A stretch of DNA of 64,000 nt from Dermacentor variabilis (GCF_050947875.1 NC_134569.1:16885631-16949630); one strand, 5' to 3'. Positions 8,629 to 18,305 are shown, numbered from the stretch's first letter. Numbers and translations: made by a program. The notes: generated by a model not told the origin, from the sequence alone.

Positions 8629-11028
8629 ATGGCTAACACAAGAGACTTGTTAGCGCTAGCCGAACGCATGGGCCTAGAAGGTGCAGAGTTGAGGGCATGG
8701 TTGAACGAGCAGGAAGAGCGGGCGCGAGAAGAGGGGGCAGCGGAGCGAGAAGAGCGGGCAGCGGAGCGAGAAGAGCGGGCAGCGGAGCGCGAGGCTAAAA
8801 AGCAGGAGCTTATATTAGAGGAGAAAAATTTACAGTTACGACTTAAAGTCGCGGAAGCTGAGGGCAATCGTGGCGAGACGAGCCAACGGCAGCTAGAATT
8901 GGAGGAGCGAACGCTTCAGTTGCGCCTCCAAATGGCGGCAACGGACGCTGCAAGCACAGCTGACCGAGGGCCAGGAGGGAGTGCCCCATTCAGCGTGAAT
9001 CCTCACAGTTTGATGCCGGGATTCAACGAAAGCCGGGACGACTTGGATGCCTATTTAAAAAGGTTCGAAAGCGTCGCCACCGGACAAGAATGGCCTAGAG
9101 ACAAATGGACCACGGCTCTAAGTTTTTGCTTGAGCGGAGAAGCTCTGAAAGTCTTTGAACGTCTGTCTCCGGAAGACTCCCTCGACTACGATAAAGCCAA
9201 GTTGGCGTTGCTCCAGCGTTTTCGGTTTACGGCGGAAGGCTATCGGGAGAAGTTCCGACAGAGCAAACCCCTAGATGGTGAAACTGGAAAGCAGTACGCA
9301 ACTAGGCTACTGAGTTTCTTTGATCGGTGGGTGGAAATGTCCAAAACCGAAAAGGAGTATTTGGCACTTCGCAACCTGGTGGTGACGGAACAGTTTCTGA
9401 ACAACTGTCATTATCGGTTAGGACTCTTCCTGCGCGAGAAGAGCTACCGCCAGCTAGATGACATGGCCGAAGCTGCCGATAATTTCCTAGAGGCTCAGAG
9501 ACAGCCCAATTTGTTAGTGTTCCGGCAGAAATCGGAAGGCAGTAACCGTACGGAGAAAACCGGTTGCCCATCTGAGAGAGTTCCAATGCGATGCTTCGTA
9601 TGTGGAAAACTGGGTCACGGTGCATCAGACTGCCGATCTAAGCAGAGGCAACCGTACTGCGGGTATTGCCGTAAGCCCGGGCATGATGTCAAAGCCTGCA
9701 CCAAGAAAAATCATCCACCAAGGGCGTCTTGCCTGTTGTCGCCGGAAGAGCGCCTGGAAGAGTCAAACGCAGTAGTCGTTGAACAAGACGTAGTTAGCAC
9801 GGTGAAGACTCCTACGAGGAATGTGGCACGCCAGATGCCAGTGCTAAAGGGCTTCGTCTTCGGACAGACCGCGTCAGTCTTGCCAGATACGGGAAGCAAC
9901 ACGCTGGTCGTGCGTCGTTCCCTCGTACCAGACAAGGCTCTGACAGGTACCACCGCTAAGCTTGTCCTGGCGGATGGCAGCAGCATTGAAACTCCCGAGG
10001 CCAAGGTTGAAATTAATTCACCTTATTTTTCTGGTACAGCGATTGTAAAGTGTATGACAGCTCCTCTATACGATGTTATTATCGGAAATGTACCAGGCTC
10101 ACGAGAACCTCATGATCCAGATAAAACCTGGACAAAAAGACTGAGGAAGCCCATCGAAGATGGTATACCAAGTCCGAAAAGAACCAAGGGAGAAGACCAT
10201 TCCCCGGATGCTTTGCTGTACGGCATCAAGGGCCGAGACCAACAGCCGAAAACATCCACTATCAATATCAGCGCCTTGAAACTAACCAGGCAGGACCTTA
10301 CCACGGCCCAGAACGAAGATAAGACCTTAAAGTCTTGCAGGAACAAAGTGGGTCAAGTGTTCCAGGGCCAAAGATTGGCATCCTACTCATTCGAAGTAGT
10401 AAAGGGAGTGCTATATCGTTGTTGCCGGCTGTCCTCGGGCAAAACGATCCAACAAGTGGTAGTGCCCCAAAAATTGCGTGGCCAAGTGCTCACTTGGGCG
10501 CACGAAAGCCTGATGGCAGGACACCAAGGAATCAAGAGAACGATCGATCGTGTTCGAGAATCCTTCTACTGGCCAGGAGTCCAAGAAGCAGTGAGAAGAT
10601 ACGTACGCTCTTGTGACACTGGCCAGCGAACGTATCCTAAGAGCAAGATACGCCAGCTGAAAGTTGGTGACCGTGCCCTTATCCTGCTTCCAACGACAGC
10701 CAACAAACGGTCGATGCACTGGAAGGGGCCTTTCTTGGTCACAGGAAAGAAAAGCAACTTTGATTACTGGCTGGACTTGGGACATACCACAAAACTGTTC
10801 CATATTAACATGCTGAAGCGCTATGAAGAGTGTGAACCGGGGAGTTCCCCACAGTCAGCATCATTCATCGTGGTGGAGGAGGGCGAGACAGACACCCCTA
10901 TACCTACCTTCACAACAAATGAGGGCCCCGGTACAGAAGCAATTAAGCTTGGCGATGACCTTCAAGAAGGTCAACGTGCGGAACGTCGTGGGGCGGACTA
11001 CATGAGTAGAATACCGGGGAAACTATAA
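8629..11028 (+). CDS. Gag-protease-integrase-remnant polyprotein of the inverted-LTR element
   Basis: One uninterrupted 799-codon frame from an ATG 64 nt past the left LTR. Residues 30-100 are a charged coiled coil with a heptad AAEREER repeated from 21-bp DNA repeats. Residues 120-300 are a retrotransposon Gag core, and two CCHC knuckles follow (C322-C325-H330-C335 and C344-C347-H352-C357). A pepsin-type protease has its active site at D420-T421-G422. An integrase zinc domain has H625, H632 and C662, but the fourth ligand is Gly665. The DDE core is absent: residue 668 runs directly into the integrase C-terminal module QLKVGDRALILLP...KGPFLV. The tail KLGDDLQEGQRAE then GADYMSRIP looks like the linker to RT fused to the end of RNase H, so RT-RNase H was deleted in frame. 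The product could form particles but cannot copy or integrate itself. An intact frame after two large deletions is unexpected for neutral decay. Confidence 0.85.
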   Translation: MANTRDLLALAERMGLEGAELRAWLNEQEERAREEGAAEREERAAEREERAAEREAKKQELILEEKNLQLRLKVAEAEGNRGETSQRQLELEERTLQLRLQMAATDAASTADRGPGGSAPFSVNPHSLMPGFNESRDDLDAYLKRFESVATGQEWPRDKWTTALSFCLSGEALKVFERLSPEDSLDYDKAKLALLQRFRFTAEGYREKFRQSKPLDGETGKQYATRLLSFFDRWVEMSKTEKEYLALRNLVVTEQFLNNCHYRLGLFLREKSYRQLDDMAEAADNFLEAQRQPNLLVFRQKSEGSNRTEKTGCPSERVPMRCFVCGKLGHGASDCRSKQRQPYCGYCRKPGHDVKACTKKNHPPRASCLLSPEERLEESNAVVVEQDVVSTVKTPTRNVARQMPVLKGFVFGQTASVLPDTGSNTLVVRRSLVPDKALTGTTAKLVLADGSSIETPEAKVEINSPYFSGTAIVKCMTAPLYDVIIGNVPGSREPHDPDKTWTKRLRKPIEDGIPSPKRTKGEDHSPDALLYGIKGRDQQPKTSTINISALKLTRQDLTTAQNEDKTLKSCRNKVGQVFQGQRLASYSFEVVKGVLYRCCRLSSGKTIQQVVVPQKLRGQVLTWAHESLMAGHQGIKRTIDRVRESFYWPGVQEAVRRYVRSCDTGQRTYPKSKIRQLKVGDRALILLPTTANKRSMHWKGPFLVTGKKSNFDYWLDLGHTTKLFHINMLKRYEECEPGSSPQSASFIVVEEGETDTPIPTFTTNEGPGTEAIKLGDDLQEGQRAERRGADYMSRIPGKL

Positions 11029-11348
11029 CCCTACGCCTCTAGATGTTATTGTTACTCTAGCAAGGTTATGTCATCGTAATGCCATGCTGTTAGTCTTTGA
11101 TGCTAGTTTCTTTGTTTCTTTTTTTCTTGGTATGCTTTCTTTGAATTAGTGTTTTCCTTTAATGTCTTATCTGCGTGCTCAGTGAACTGTGCGTTTGAAC
11201 CATACAGCGCAATCTCGAGGACAGATCATGACTGTAGTGTTGTGCGCAATCTCGTGGACAGACCATGACTGTGACTGTAATGTTGTGAACTATGTCGTGC
11301 AAAGAGCGGCAGTTTTTCTTCAGAAAAACTTCTTTAAAAAGGGGCTTG
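11029..11348 (+). other. 3' untranslated leader to right LTR, with short direct repeats and polypurine tract
   Basis: A block GCGCAATCTCG.GGACAGA.CATGACTGT is repeated at about 11208-11235 and 11242-11272. The end, about 11334-11345, is the purine run AAAAAGGGG, placed as a plus-strand primer should be, just before the TGTGATG of the right LTR. Confidence 0.5.
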
Positions 11349-12441
11349 TGTGATGTGTGGTGCGCGACACGGTGCGGTGTTCGGGACGGTCAGGAGCAGA
11401 CGACACTGAGTGCACGCAAGCCGAGGTGGAAGGAGGAAAACAACGAGGCCGAAGAGCGTCCGGCACGAGAACGCGCGGCGCATGAAACAACAAAAAGAAG
11501 AAAAGCAACCAAGCGGAAAAGACCACGGGGAGTCAGGCAGCCAATCCGAGAATGCCAAATCGGCCAGACAAGAAGAAAAAGCCTGATGCGCTGGCAGAAG
11601 AGGAGGACACGCAGGGAGACGCCGGGGAGACGCCAGGAGAGTCCCAGGAAGCGACGTCAGGAGGAGGTCAACCACCGGAGCGGGCGTTGAAGACGGGCCG
11701 TCGGGTTCCGGACCCGAGCCCACCAGGACTTCACCCGACCGGGGCCTCCTGCCAACCTGTTCCTGTGCGTCGCCCGTCTACCTGAGCGTGCCGCGAGCTC
11801 CTCAAGGCCGGTGAGCTTCTGCGCCAGTGGGCAGGACGAGAACAGTCGGGCTACGGGCCCGAGTTCTACGCCAGCTGCCCGGCCAGAACGCCACCCCCGT
11901 CTGCCGTGCCGCCTGCTGCCCGAGGCCGGCGTTCGAGCTTCCGTGCCCGTGGGCGAGAGGGGAGCAGTCGGGCTACGGGCCCGAGCTCTCTGCCCGGCCA
12001 GAACGCCGCCGCCGTCCACTCCTGCCACCCAGCCGCCAGCGTTACCTCGCCTCACCAGAGCTGGCGCGCTCCCGGTACCCGGTCGGTCAACCTACGCCGC
12101 AACCTTTGGTGAGACCGGCGCCACCCCTTCTGCCAGCTTGTCGCCGCGTTGCCGTGTCGAGACCGCGACGCGTCCCCGCCCTTGTGGGCACGCCCGAACT
12201 CGCGCCCTCGTTAACCTCGTTAAAGCCCTAAGTGTGTTCTTGTTTTCTTGAGTGTGTAATTTAAGCATGTTTTCTGTTTCTTTTTATTTGCTTTATGCTT
12301 CTTTTGTGTGTGATTAAAAGTCTTTGTGTGTGTGTCCAAACCAACGGCTTCGTCCTCAATTGGGTTCTCGGAGGCTCCGCCTGAGAGAACCGCTGAAACA
12401 TTGAGAACACGAACCTTTGCCCCCATAAGTGGGTCATCACA
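11349..12441 (+). repeat. Right LTR, sense orientation
   Basis: 1093 bp from TGTGATGTGTGG to GGGTCATCACA. Near the end, ATTAAA (about 12312) followed by a GT-rich tract is a plausible polyadenylation region. GGTTCTC..GAGAACC forms a small hairpin at about 12362-12392. The LTR reads outward to the right, away from the ORF, as expected for a 3' LTR. Confidence 0.75.
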
Positions 12442-12446
12442 TACAT

Positions 12447-12889
12447 TGCAAGAAGCTCTATGGTTTTGACCACATCTCGGCACCGGAACCCAAAGGCATT
12501 GTCTGCAGCAAGTGTTTAGTCTTTCATCCATCAGCGAGCGCCCTCGGTGACCGGCCATGACGATCGCCATCACGCTGGGTACTGAAGATGCATCCAGATA
12601 TGGCCATAATCACCAGTCAGTGATTACATCCGGGCACTGTCCTCCGAGAAAGATGCTGTTTTCATTAGTTGTGCACGTGTGTGGCACCGTTTGCTGCTGC
12701 TGTCGGCGCTCCGTCAATTCATGCAGATGAGGCCACGCAGTCGTTTCTATGTTTCCATTTGGGCATGCGTTGTAGACCTCGCCACATACTTCAGCTGTCT
12801 TGAAATGAAACCAGTGCCGGACGCTGCTACAACGATCTGAAACAACCGAAGAAAGAACAGATGTGAGCGTTTCCACCGCATCTCGGTAC
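12447..12889. other. Unrecognised flank of the inverted-LTR element
   Basis: No domain or Pol III boxes. A block CACATCTCGGCACCGGAACC near 12470 recurs diverged as CGCATCTCGGTACCGAAACC near 12879, suggesting an old repeat. Confidence 0.3.
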
Positions 12890-13930
12890 CGAAACCGAAA
12901 GGATATGGCGAGAACAAGAGGAATGAGCTGGAATGGCGACGATGGCACGACAACCACGGCATGACGACAAGGCACGACAAAAATGCAAGATAGCGCCTGT
13001 GTGACGACGATGCAATGACAGCCATGGCATAAGAACGGCGGCATAATCGCCATTAAATGACGACAGCATGATTACGATAAGATGACGAACAAGGAATGAC
13101 GTCGATGGATCGAAGAAGGTGGTATGACGACGACGGAATGACAGCAACGGGATAACGGTACTGAAGTAATGACGATGACGAAACGACAGCCTGATGACGA
13201 TGGCATGGTGAAAACAGTATGACGACGATGGCTCACGAAGACGGCATGACGAGAATCGGATGTCGAAGTTACAATACTAACGATGTAGCGACCGCGATGG
13301 CATCACGACCGACGAAGGTATGATTCGTGACGACGTCTGTATGGCGATGACGCGATGACGACGATGGCATGGCAGCCGCACGAGCACACTGGGATGACAA
13401 CGAGTGCATGATGAAATTGGCGTAACGATCGTTGTAATACGAAACCTGTATGACTAATATAGCGTGACGACGACGGCATGACGAGCGTAGGATGACGAAG
13501 CGGGTGTGACGGAATCGCACAACCACGACGGCTTGACGACTCTGGCAATGGATGCATGATAGCGACTGTCTCGCGATGATGGCATGGCAAAAGCGGCATA
13601 ATAGGGAATTAATGACGACAGTGTGATTATAATAGAATGATGAAGAAAGATCGACATCAATGGAATAACGAAGGTGGTATGGCTATGACTGCTTGACGAT
13701 AACGGCATGACGTTACTGAAATGATTACAATTATAAAACCGCCAGGTGGCGACGACACTATAACGACGACGGCATCACGAGAGTAAGGTGACAAAGCTGG
13801 AATCAAGACGATGCAACGACCACGAGCCTGTACTTAGTGGCCCTAGCTATTAGACAACTAGGGCGACTGGGTCAGAAAAGAAGGCGTGACGACGACGGCA
13901 TGGCGGCAGTAAGATCACGAAACGACCAGA
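12890..13930. repeat. Degenerate GAYGACGGCATGACG satellite with higher-order period near 569 bp
   Basis: Short units of the type ATGACGACGATGGC are scattered throughout. On a larger scale 12945-13190 aligns with 13515-13740 at a shift of about 569 bp (for example GATAGCGCCTGTGTGACGA and GATAGCGACTGTCTCGCGA). The block ACGGCATSACGAG appears near 13241, 13471 and 13770. Open frames on the minus strand here are by-products of the repeat. Confidence 0.6.
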
Positions 13931-13980
13931 AGCACATATGTAGTGTTTGCGGGTAGATAAATTCGGTCACTGCGTCAGCG

Positions 13981-14067
<87 letters not shown>
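13981..14067. repeat. (GACA)n microsatellite
   Basis: About 21 uninterrupted copies of GACA. Confidence 0.98.
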
Positions 14068-14194
14068 TCAAGAAGGCTCAAGTAGGCAAAGAATGTCACT
14101 TACATAAAGAAAAATAGGAAAACTCAAAAGCATGCGCGGCACACAGCACAGTCACATCTAAGCTAAGCTGGAGGAGCGGCTTCATAGGAGCTCC

Positions 14195-14310
14195 ATTTTT
14201 GGCAGCACGCGCTAGAAGCATGTAGCGGTGGCGTAGAGGGAGAACACCCGCTTCGCGTGCAAGAGGTTCGTGGTTCGAATCCCGGTGCCGTGCAATTTTT
14301 CACCGGATTA
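14195..14310 (+). mobile_element. tRNA-derived SINE head
   Basis: GTGGCGTAGAGGGAGAACAC provides an A-box-like segment, and GTGGTTCGAATCCCGG about 45 nt later is a strong B box (GGTTCGAATCC). The outer sequences GCGGTGGC and GCCGTGC suggest a decayed acceptor stem. An A-rich stretch follows. It sits immediately upstream of the RTE LINE 5' sequence. Confidence 0.6.
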
Positions 14311-14589
14311 AAAAAATAAAAAAGAATCCGCGTGTTGATAAAATTGCACAAACAGGCCTGGAGTGTGGCCTGATCCCGGTGACCAGAACTGGTAACGCAC
14401 TCCCTCACCAGAGCAGGATTGGCCACCCTGGTGCAGTACTTGGCCACAACCTCTTATATGAACACAACAATCAAACCCCGGCACTCAGACTCCAGCAGCT
14501 GCGAAGCAACTGACCACGGCGGCGGTCAGACCTGCGACGCAACAGAGGGTGCTAAGAATCCCTGGCTCCGGACAGGCCGCCATTGGAAT

Positions 14590-15054
14590 ATGAACCTGGC
14601 AACGTTTAACGCTAGAACGTTATCTAGTGAGGCGAGTGTAGCAGTGCTATTAGAGGGCAGTAAATGGGATATAGTACGGCTCAGTGAAGTTAGGAGGCCA
14701 AAAGAAGCATATACAGTTCTAAAAAGCGGGCACGTCCTGTGCTACCGGGGCTTAGCGGAGAGACGAGAACTACAGAACAGGTATTCGGCTTTAACTCAGG
14801 AAGAGGACTTTAGTGTTGAAGCAATGAACGACAATATTGAGGGCATCATTAAGGAGTGTGCACTAGAAGTCGGTGGTAACTCCATTAGACAAGATACCAG
14901 TAAGCTATCGCAGGAGACGCAAGATCTGATCAAGAAACGCCAATGTATGAAAGCTTCTAACCCTACAGCTAGAATAGAACTGGCACAACTTTCGAAGTCA
15001 ATCAACAAGCGTACGACAGCTGACATAAAGAAGTATAATATGGATGGAATTTAA
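14590..15054 (+). pseudogene. RTE LINE endonuclease start and linker, internally deleted
   Basis: NLATFNARTLSSEASVAVLL and VRLSEVRRPKEAY are the first strands of an apurinic endonuclease domain, with the catalytic Glu in SEVRRP. HVLCYRGLAERREL is followed at once by linker sequence ending LAQLSKSINKR, so the GDFNA and SDHRLV catalytic blocks seen in the copy at 29.3-29.98 kb are missing. TAA at 15052-15054 ends this piece, but the same frame stays open after it. Confidence 0.75.
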
Positions 15055-15945
15055 CATGCTCTCAGGAAAGGAGGAAGCATTACAGCGGTGAAGAAGAAAC
15101 TAGGAATTGGCAAGAATGCGTTAAGAGACAAATACGGCAACATCATTACTAATATGGATGAGATGGTTCAAGTGACTGAGGAGTTCTATAGAGATTTATA
15201 CGGTACCTGTGGCACCCACGATGATAATGAAAGAAAGAATAGTCTAGAGGAATTTGAAATCCCAAAGGTAGCGCCGGTAGAAGTAGAGAAAGCCTTGGGA
15301 GATATGCAAAGGGGGAAGGCAGCTGGGGAGGATCAGGTAACAACAGATTTGTTGAAGGATGGTGGACAGATTGTTCTAGAGAAACTGGCTATCCTGTATA
15401 CGCAATGCCTCATGACCTCGAGCGTACCGGAATCTTGGAAGAACGCTAACATAATCCTAATCCATAAGAAAGGGGACGCCAAAGACTTGAAAAATTATAG
15501 ACCGATCAGCTTACTGTCCGTTGCCTACAAACTATTTACTAAGGTAATCGCAAATAGAATCAGGAACACCTTAGACTTCTGTCAAGCAAAAGACCAGGCA
15601 GGATTCCGTAAAGGTTACTCAACAATAGATCATATTCACACTATCAATCAGGTGATAGAGAAATGTGCGGAATATAACCAACCCTTATATATAGCTTTCA
15701 TTGATTACGAGAAAGCGTTTGATTCTGTCGAAACCTCAGCAGTCATAGAGGCATTACGGAATCAGGGTGTAGACGAGGCGTATGTAAAAATACTGAAAGA
15801 TATCTATAGCGGCTCCACAGCCACCGTAGTCCTCCATAAAGAAAGGCGTCAGGCAGGGAGATACGATATCTCCAATGCAAATCACAGCGTGTTCACAGGA
15901 GGTATTCAGAGACCTGGATTGCGAAGAATTGGGGATAAAAGTTAA
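15055..15945 (+). pseudogene. RTE LINE reverse transcriptase, N-terminal and palm part
   Basis: The frame continues from the preceding piece. Blocks seen in order are KKKLGIGKNALRDKYGNI, GKAAGEDQVTTDLLKDGG (RT block 1), NIILIHKKGDAKDLKNYRPI (block 2), DQAGFRKGYSTIDHI and YIAFIDYEKAFDSVE (motif A, catalytic Asp in FIDYEKAF). The frame is lost at about 15840, where the HKKGVRQGD region has a deletion and is scrambled. The motif C remnant is in the next piece. Confidence 0.85.
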
Positions 15946-15964
15946 TTGAGAATACCTTAGTAAC

Positions 15965-16726
15965 TTGCGATTCGCTGATGATATTGCCTTGCTTAGTAAC
16001 TCAGGGGACCAATTGCAATGCATGCTCACTGACCTGGAGAGGCAAATCAGAAGAGTGGGTCTAAAAATTTATCTGCAGAAAACTAAAGTAATGCTTAACA
16101 GTCTCGGAAGAGAACAGCAATTTACAATAGGCAGCGAGACACTGGAAGTCGTAAGGGAATACATCTACTTAGGGCAGGTAGTGACGGCGGATCCGGATCA
16201 TGAGACGGAAATAATCAGAAGAATAAGAATGGGCTGGGGTGCGTTTGGCAGTCATTCTCAGATCATGAACAGCAGGTTGCCATTATCCCTCAAGAGAAAA
16301 GTATATAATAGCTGTGTCTTACCAGTACTCACCTACGGGGCAGAAACCTGGATGCTTACGAAAACGGTTCTTCTCAAATTGAGGACGACGCAACGAGCTA
16401 TGGAAAGAAGAATGATAGGCGTAACGTTAAGGGATAAGAAAAGAGCAGATTGGGTGAGGGAACAAACGCGAGTTAATGACATCTTAGTTGAAATCAAGAA
16501 AAAGAAATGGGCATGGGCAGGACATGTAATGAGGAGGGAAGATAACCGATGGTCATTAAGGGTTACGGACTGGATCCCAAGGGAAGGGAAGCGTAGCAGG
16601 GGGCGGCAGAAAGTTAGGTGGGCGGATGAGATTAAGAAGTTTGCAGGCATGGCATGGCCACAATTAGTACATGACCGGGGTTGTTGGAGAAGTATGGGAG
16701 AGGCCTTTGCCCTGCAGTGGGCGTAA
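15965..16726 (+). pseudogene. RTE LINE reverse transcriptase, C-terminal part
   Basis: Begins at FADDIALLSNSGDQL, the catalytic FADD box. It continues with VGLKIYLQKTKVM, YIYLGQVV, LKRKVYNSCVLPVLTYGAETW (quoted in part) and RAMERRMIGVTLRDKKR, and ends KWAWAGHVMRREDNRW...GRQKVRWADEI, the typical tail of RTE ORF2. Stop at 16724-16726, followed by the GAT tail. Confidence 0.85.
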
Positions 16727-16757
16727 CCGGGCTGATGATAATGATGATGATGATGAT

Positions 16758-17798
16758 GTTTGATTTTGTCGAAACCTCAGCAGTCATGGAGGCATTACGG
16801 AATCAGGGTGTAGACGAGCGATATGTAAAAATACTGAAAGATATATATAGCGGCGCCACAGCCACCGTTGTCCTCGATAAAGAAAGCAACAAAATCCCAA
16901 TAAAGAAAGGCGTCAGGCAGGGAGATACGATTTCTCCAATGCTATTCGCAGCGTGTTTACAGGAGGTATTCAGATACCTGGATTGGGAAGAATTGGGGAT
17001 AAAAGTTAATGGAGAATACCTTAGTAACTTGTGATTCGGTGATGATATTGCCTTGCTTAGTAACTCAGAGGACAAACTGCAATGCATGCTCCCTGACCTG
17101 GAGAGGCAAAGCAGAAGAGTGGGTCTAAAACTTAATCTGCAGAAAACTAAAGTAATGTTTAACGGTCTCGGAAGAGAAGAGCAATTTACAATAGGTAGCG
17201 AGGCACTGGAAGTGGTCAGGGAATATATCTACTTAGGGCAGGTAGTGACGGTGAATCCGGATCATGAGAGTGAAATACTCAGAAGAATAAGAATGGGCTG
17301 GGGTGCGTTTGGCAGGCATTCTCATATATGAACAGCAGGTTGCCATTATCGCTCAAGAGAAAAGTATATAACAGCTGTGTCTTACCAGTACTCCCCTACG
17401 GGGCAGAAACCTGGAGGCTTACGAAAAAGGTGCTACTTAAATTGAGGACGACGCAACGAGCTATGGAAAGAGGAATGACAGGTGTAACGTTAAGGGATAA
17501 GAAAAGAGCAAATTTGGTGAGGGAACAAACGCAAGTTAATGACATCTTAGTTGAAATCAAGAAAAAGAAATGGGGGGCATGGGAAGGACATGTAATGAGG
17601 AGGGAAGATAACCTATGGTCATTAAGGGTTACGGACTGGATTCCAAGGGAAGGGAAGCGTAGCAGGGGGCGGCAGAAAGTTAGGTGGGTGGATGAGATAA
17701 AGAAGTTTGCAGGGACGACATGGCCACAATTAGTACATGACCGGGGTTGTTGGAGAAGTATGGGAGAGGCCTTTGCCCTGCAGTGGGCGTAACCAGGC

Positions 17799-17833
<35 letters not shown>

Positions 17834-17851
17834 ATCATGATGATGATGATA
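16758..17851 (+). mobile_element. 5'-truncated second RTE LINE copy, fused to tail of the first
   Basis: The copy starts inside motif A (FDFVETSAVMEALRNQG, matching 15718 onward) directly after the GAT tail of the upstream copy, and ends with its own GAT tail at about 17798-17851. Two pieces are readable. 16758-17034 contains KKGVRQGDTISPMLFAACLQEVF and ends in TGA at 17032. 17035-17792 has FGDD in place of FADD, then the LINE C-terminus in two frames (break near 17330). Sequence is very close to the first copy, so the two derive from one young subfamily. Confidence 0.85.
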
Positions 17852-18068
17852 GAGGGTTTTTGAGTCGCTTGCATACGAACGAATTGGACTGCCGCCCGCA
17901 TTCAACGGCGAGATGCGGCTTGTGCTGCTCTCTGCACAGCGGTCTGCGGAGCCCGACGTTGCCTGGTTGCAGCCGCCGCGTAGCCCTACGATTAGCTCTG
18001 TCAGCGGCAGTTCTTGCCTTGCGAGAATGCGCCATAATGTGTATGGTTCAGTGCTGGGCAGCATCGAA
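17852..18068. other. Unrecognised GC-moderate spacer
   Basis: Short readings only. No repeat ends or domains recognised. Confidence 0.3.
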
Positions 18069-18200
18069 GATACATGTATCTTATACTATCTTAGATACTC
18101 ATTAGGTACTTTGTATCTGTATCATGATACGTTTGGCAAGACGTGTATCGGTATCTGTATTTCCGATACATGAAAGTAAGTATCGTGTACCTTAAGATAC
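18069..18200. repeat. GATAC/GTATC-dense palindromic cluster
   Basis: Eleven copies of GATAC or its complement GTATC occur in 132 bp, with spacing of about 5-25 bp and mixed orientation. Low-complexity, probably the 3' module of a SINE-like repeat, since a tRNA-like piece follows. Confidence 0.5.
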
Positions 18201-18229
18201 AAGATATTGGTTATCGCAACATCACCGTG

Positions 18230-18305
18230 TGAAACTATAATCGTTAACTGAACTCCGCTTCTCGAGCTGATCACGCTACCACTAAGCCACCTGAATAAAA
18301 CTAAA
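18230..18305 (-). mobile_element. tRNA-like SINE fragment
   Basis: Minus strand GGTGGCTTAGTGGTAGCGTGATCAGC is a good A-box/D-arm-like segment. The B box is degraded (GAGTTCAGTTAACG). No full cloverleaf. Confidence 0.45.

Larger units (their letters stand above)
7687..12441 (+). mobile_element. LTR retroelement with inverted LTRs, RT-less, Ty3/Gypsy type
   Basis: The element begins TGTGATGACCCAC and ends GTGGGTCATCACA and is bordered by the 5-bp duplication TACAT (7682-7686 and 12442-12446). The outer about 840 bp on each side (7687-8526 and 11601-12441) are near-perfect reverse complements: translations of the two arms on opposite strands are identical over several hundred codons. Inside lie a primer-binding-like TGGCGTCCGTGCGACAGGAC just after the left LTR, one ORF of 799 codons (8629-11028), and a purine-rich tract (AAAAAGGGG) just before the right LTR. 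The coding and priming signals are all plus-strand, so the left LTR is the flipped one. It lacks reverse transcriptase and is non-autonomous. A misassembly could mimic the structure, but the target duplication argues against that. Confidence 0.8.
14340..16757 (+). mobile_element. RTE-type LINE, internally deleted and frameshifted, with (GAT)n tail
   Basis: A 5' leader shared with a second copy at 29090-29300 (CCTCACCAGARCAGG, GGTGCAGTAYTWGGCC) precedes an EN-RT reading frame and a 3' tail GATGATAATGATGATGATGATG at about 16733-16757. A tail of trinucleotide repeats instead of poly(A) is characteristic of RTE elements. The endonuclease is mostly missing: the text jumps from the start of the domain to the EN-RT linker near 14775. 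The frame is broken at 15052 (TAA) and again between 15840 and 15965, where about 24 bp present in the neighbouring copy are deleted at an AAAGAAAG repeat. Confidence 0.85.

Noticed and set aside
13872..14099. Minus-strand open frame with Val-Cys-Leu-Ser repeats
   Set aside because: Pure translation of the (GACA)n microsatellite.
14225..14295. Possible tRNA gene
   Set aside because: B box is good but the arms do not fold canonically and an A-rich SINE body follows.
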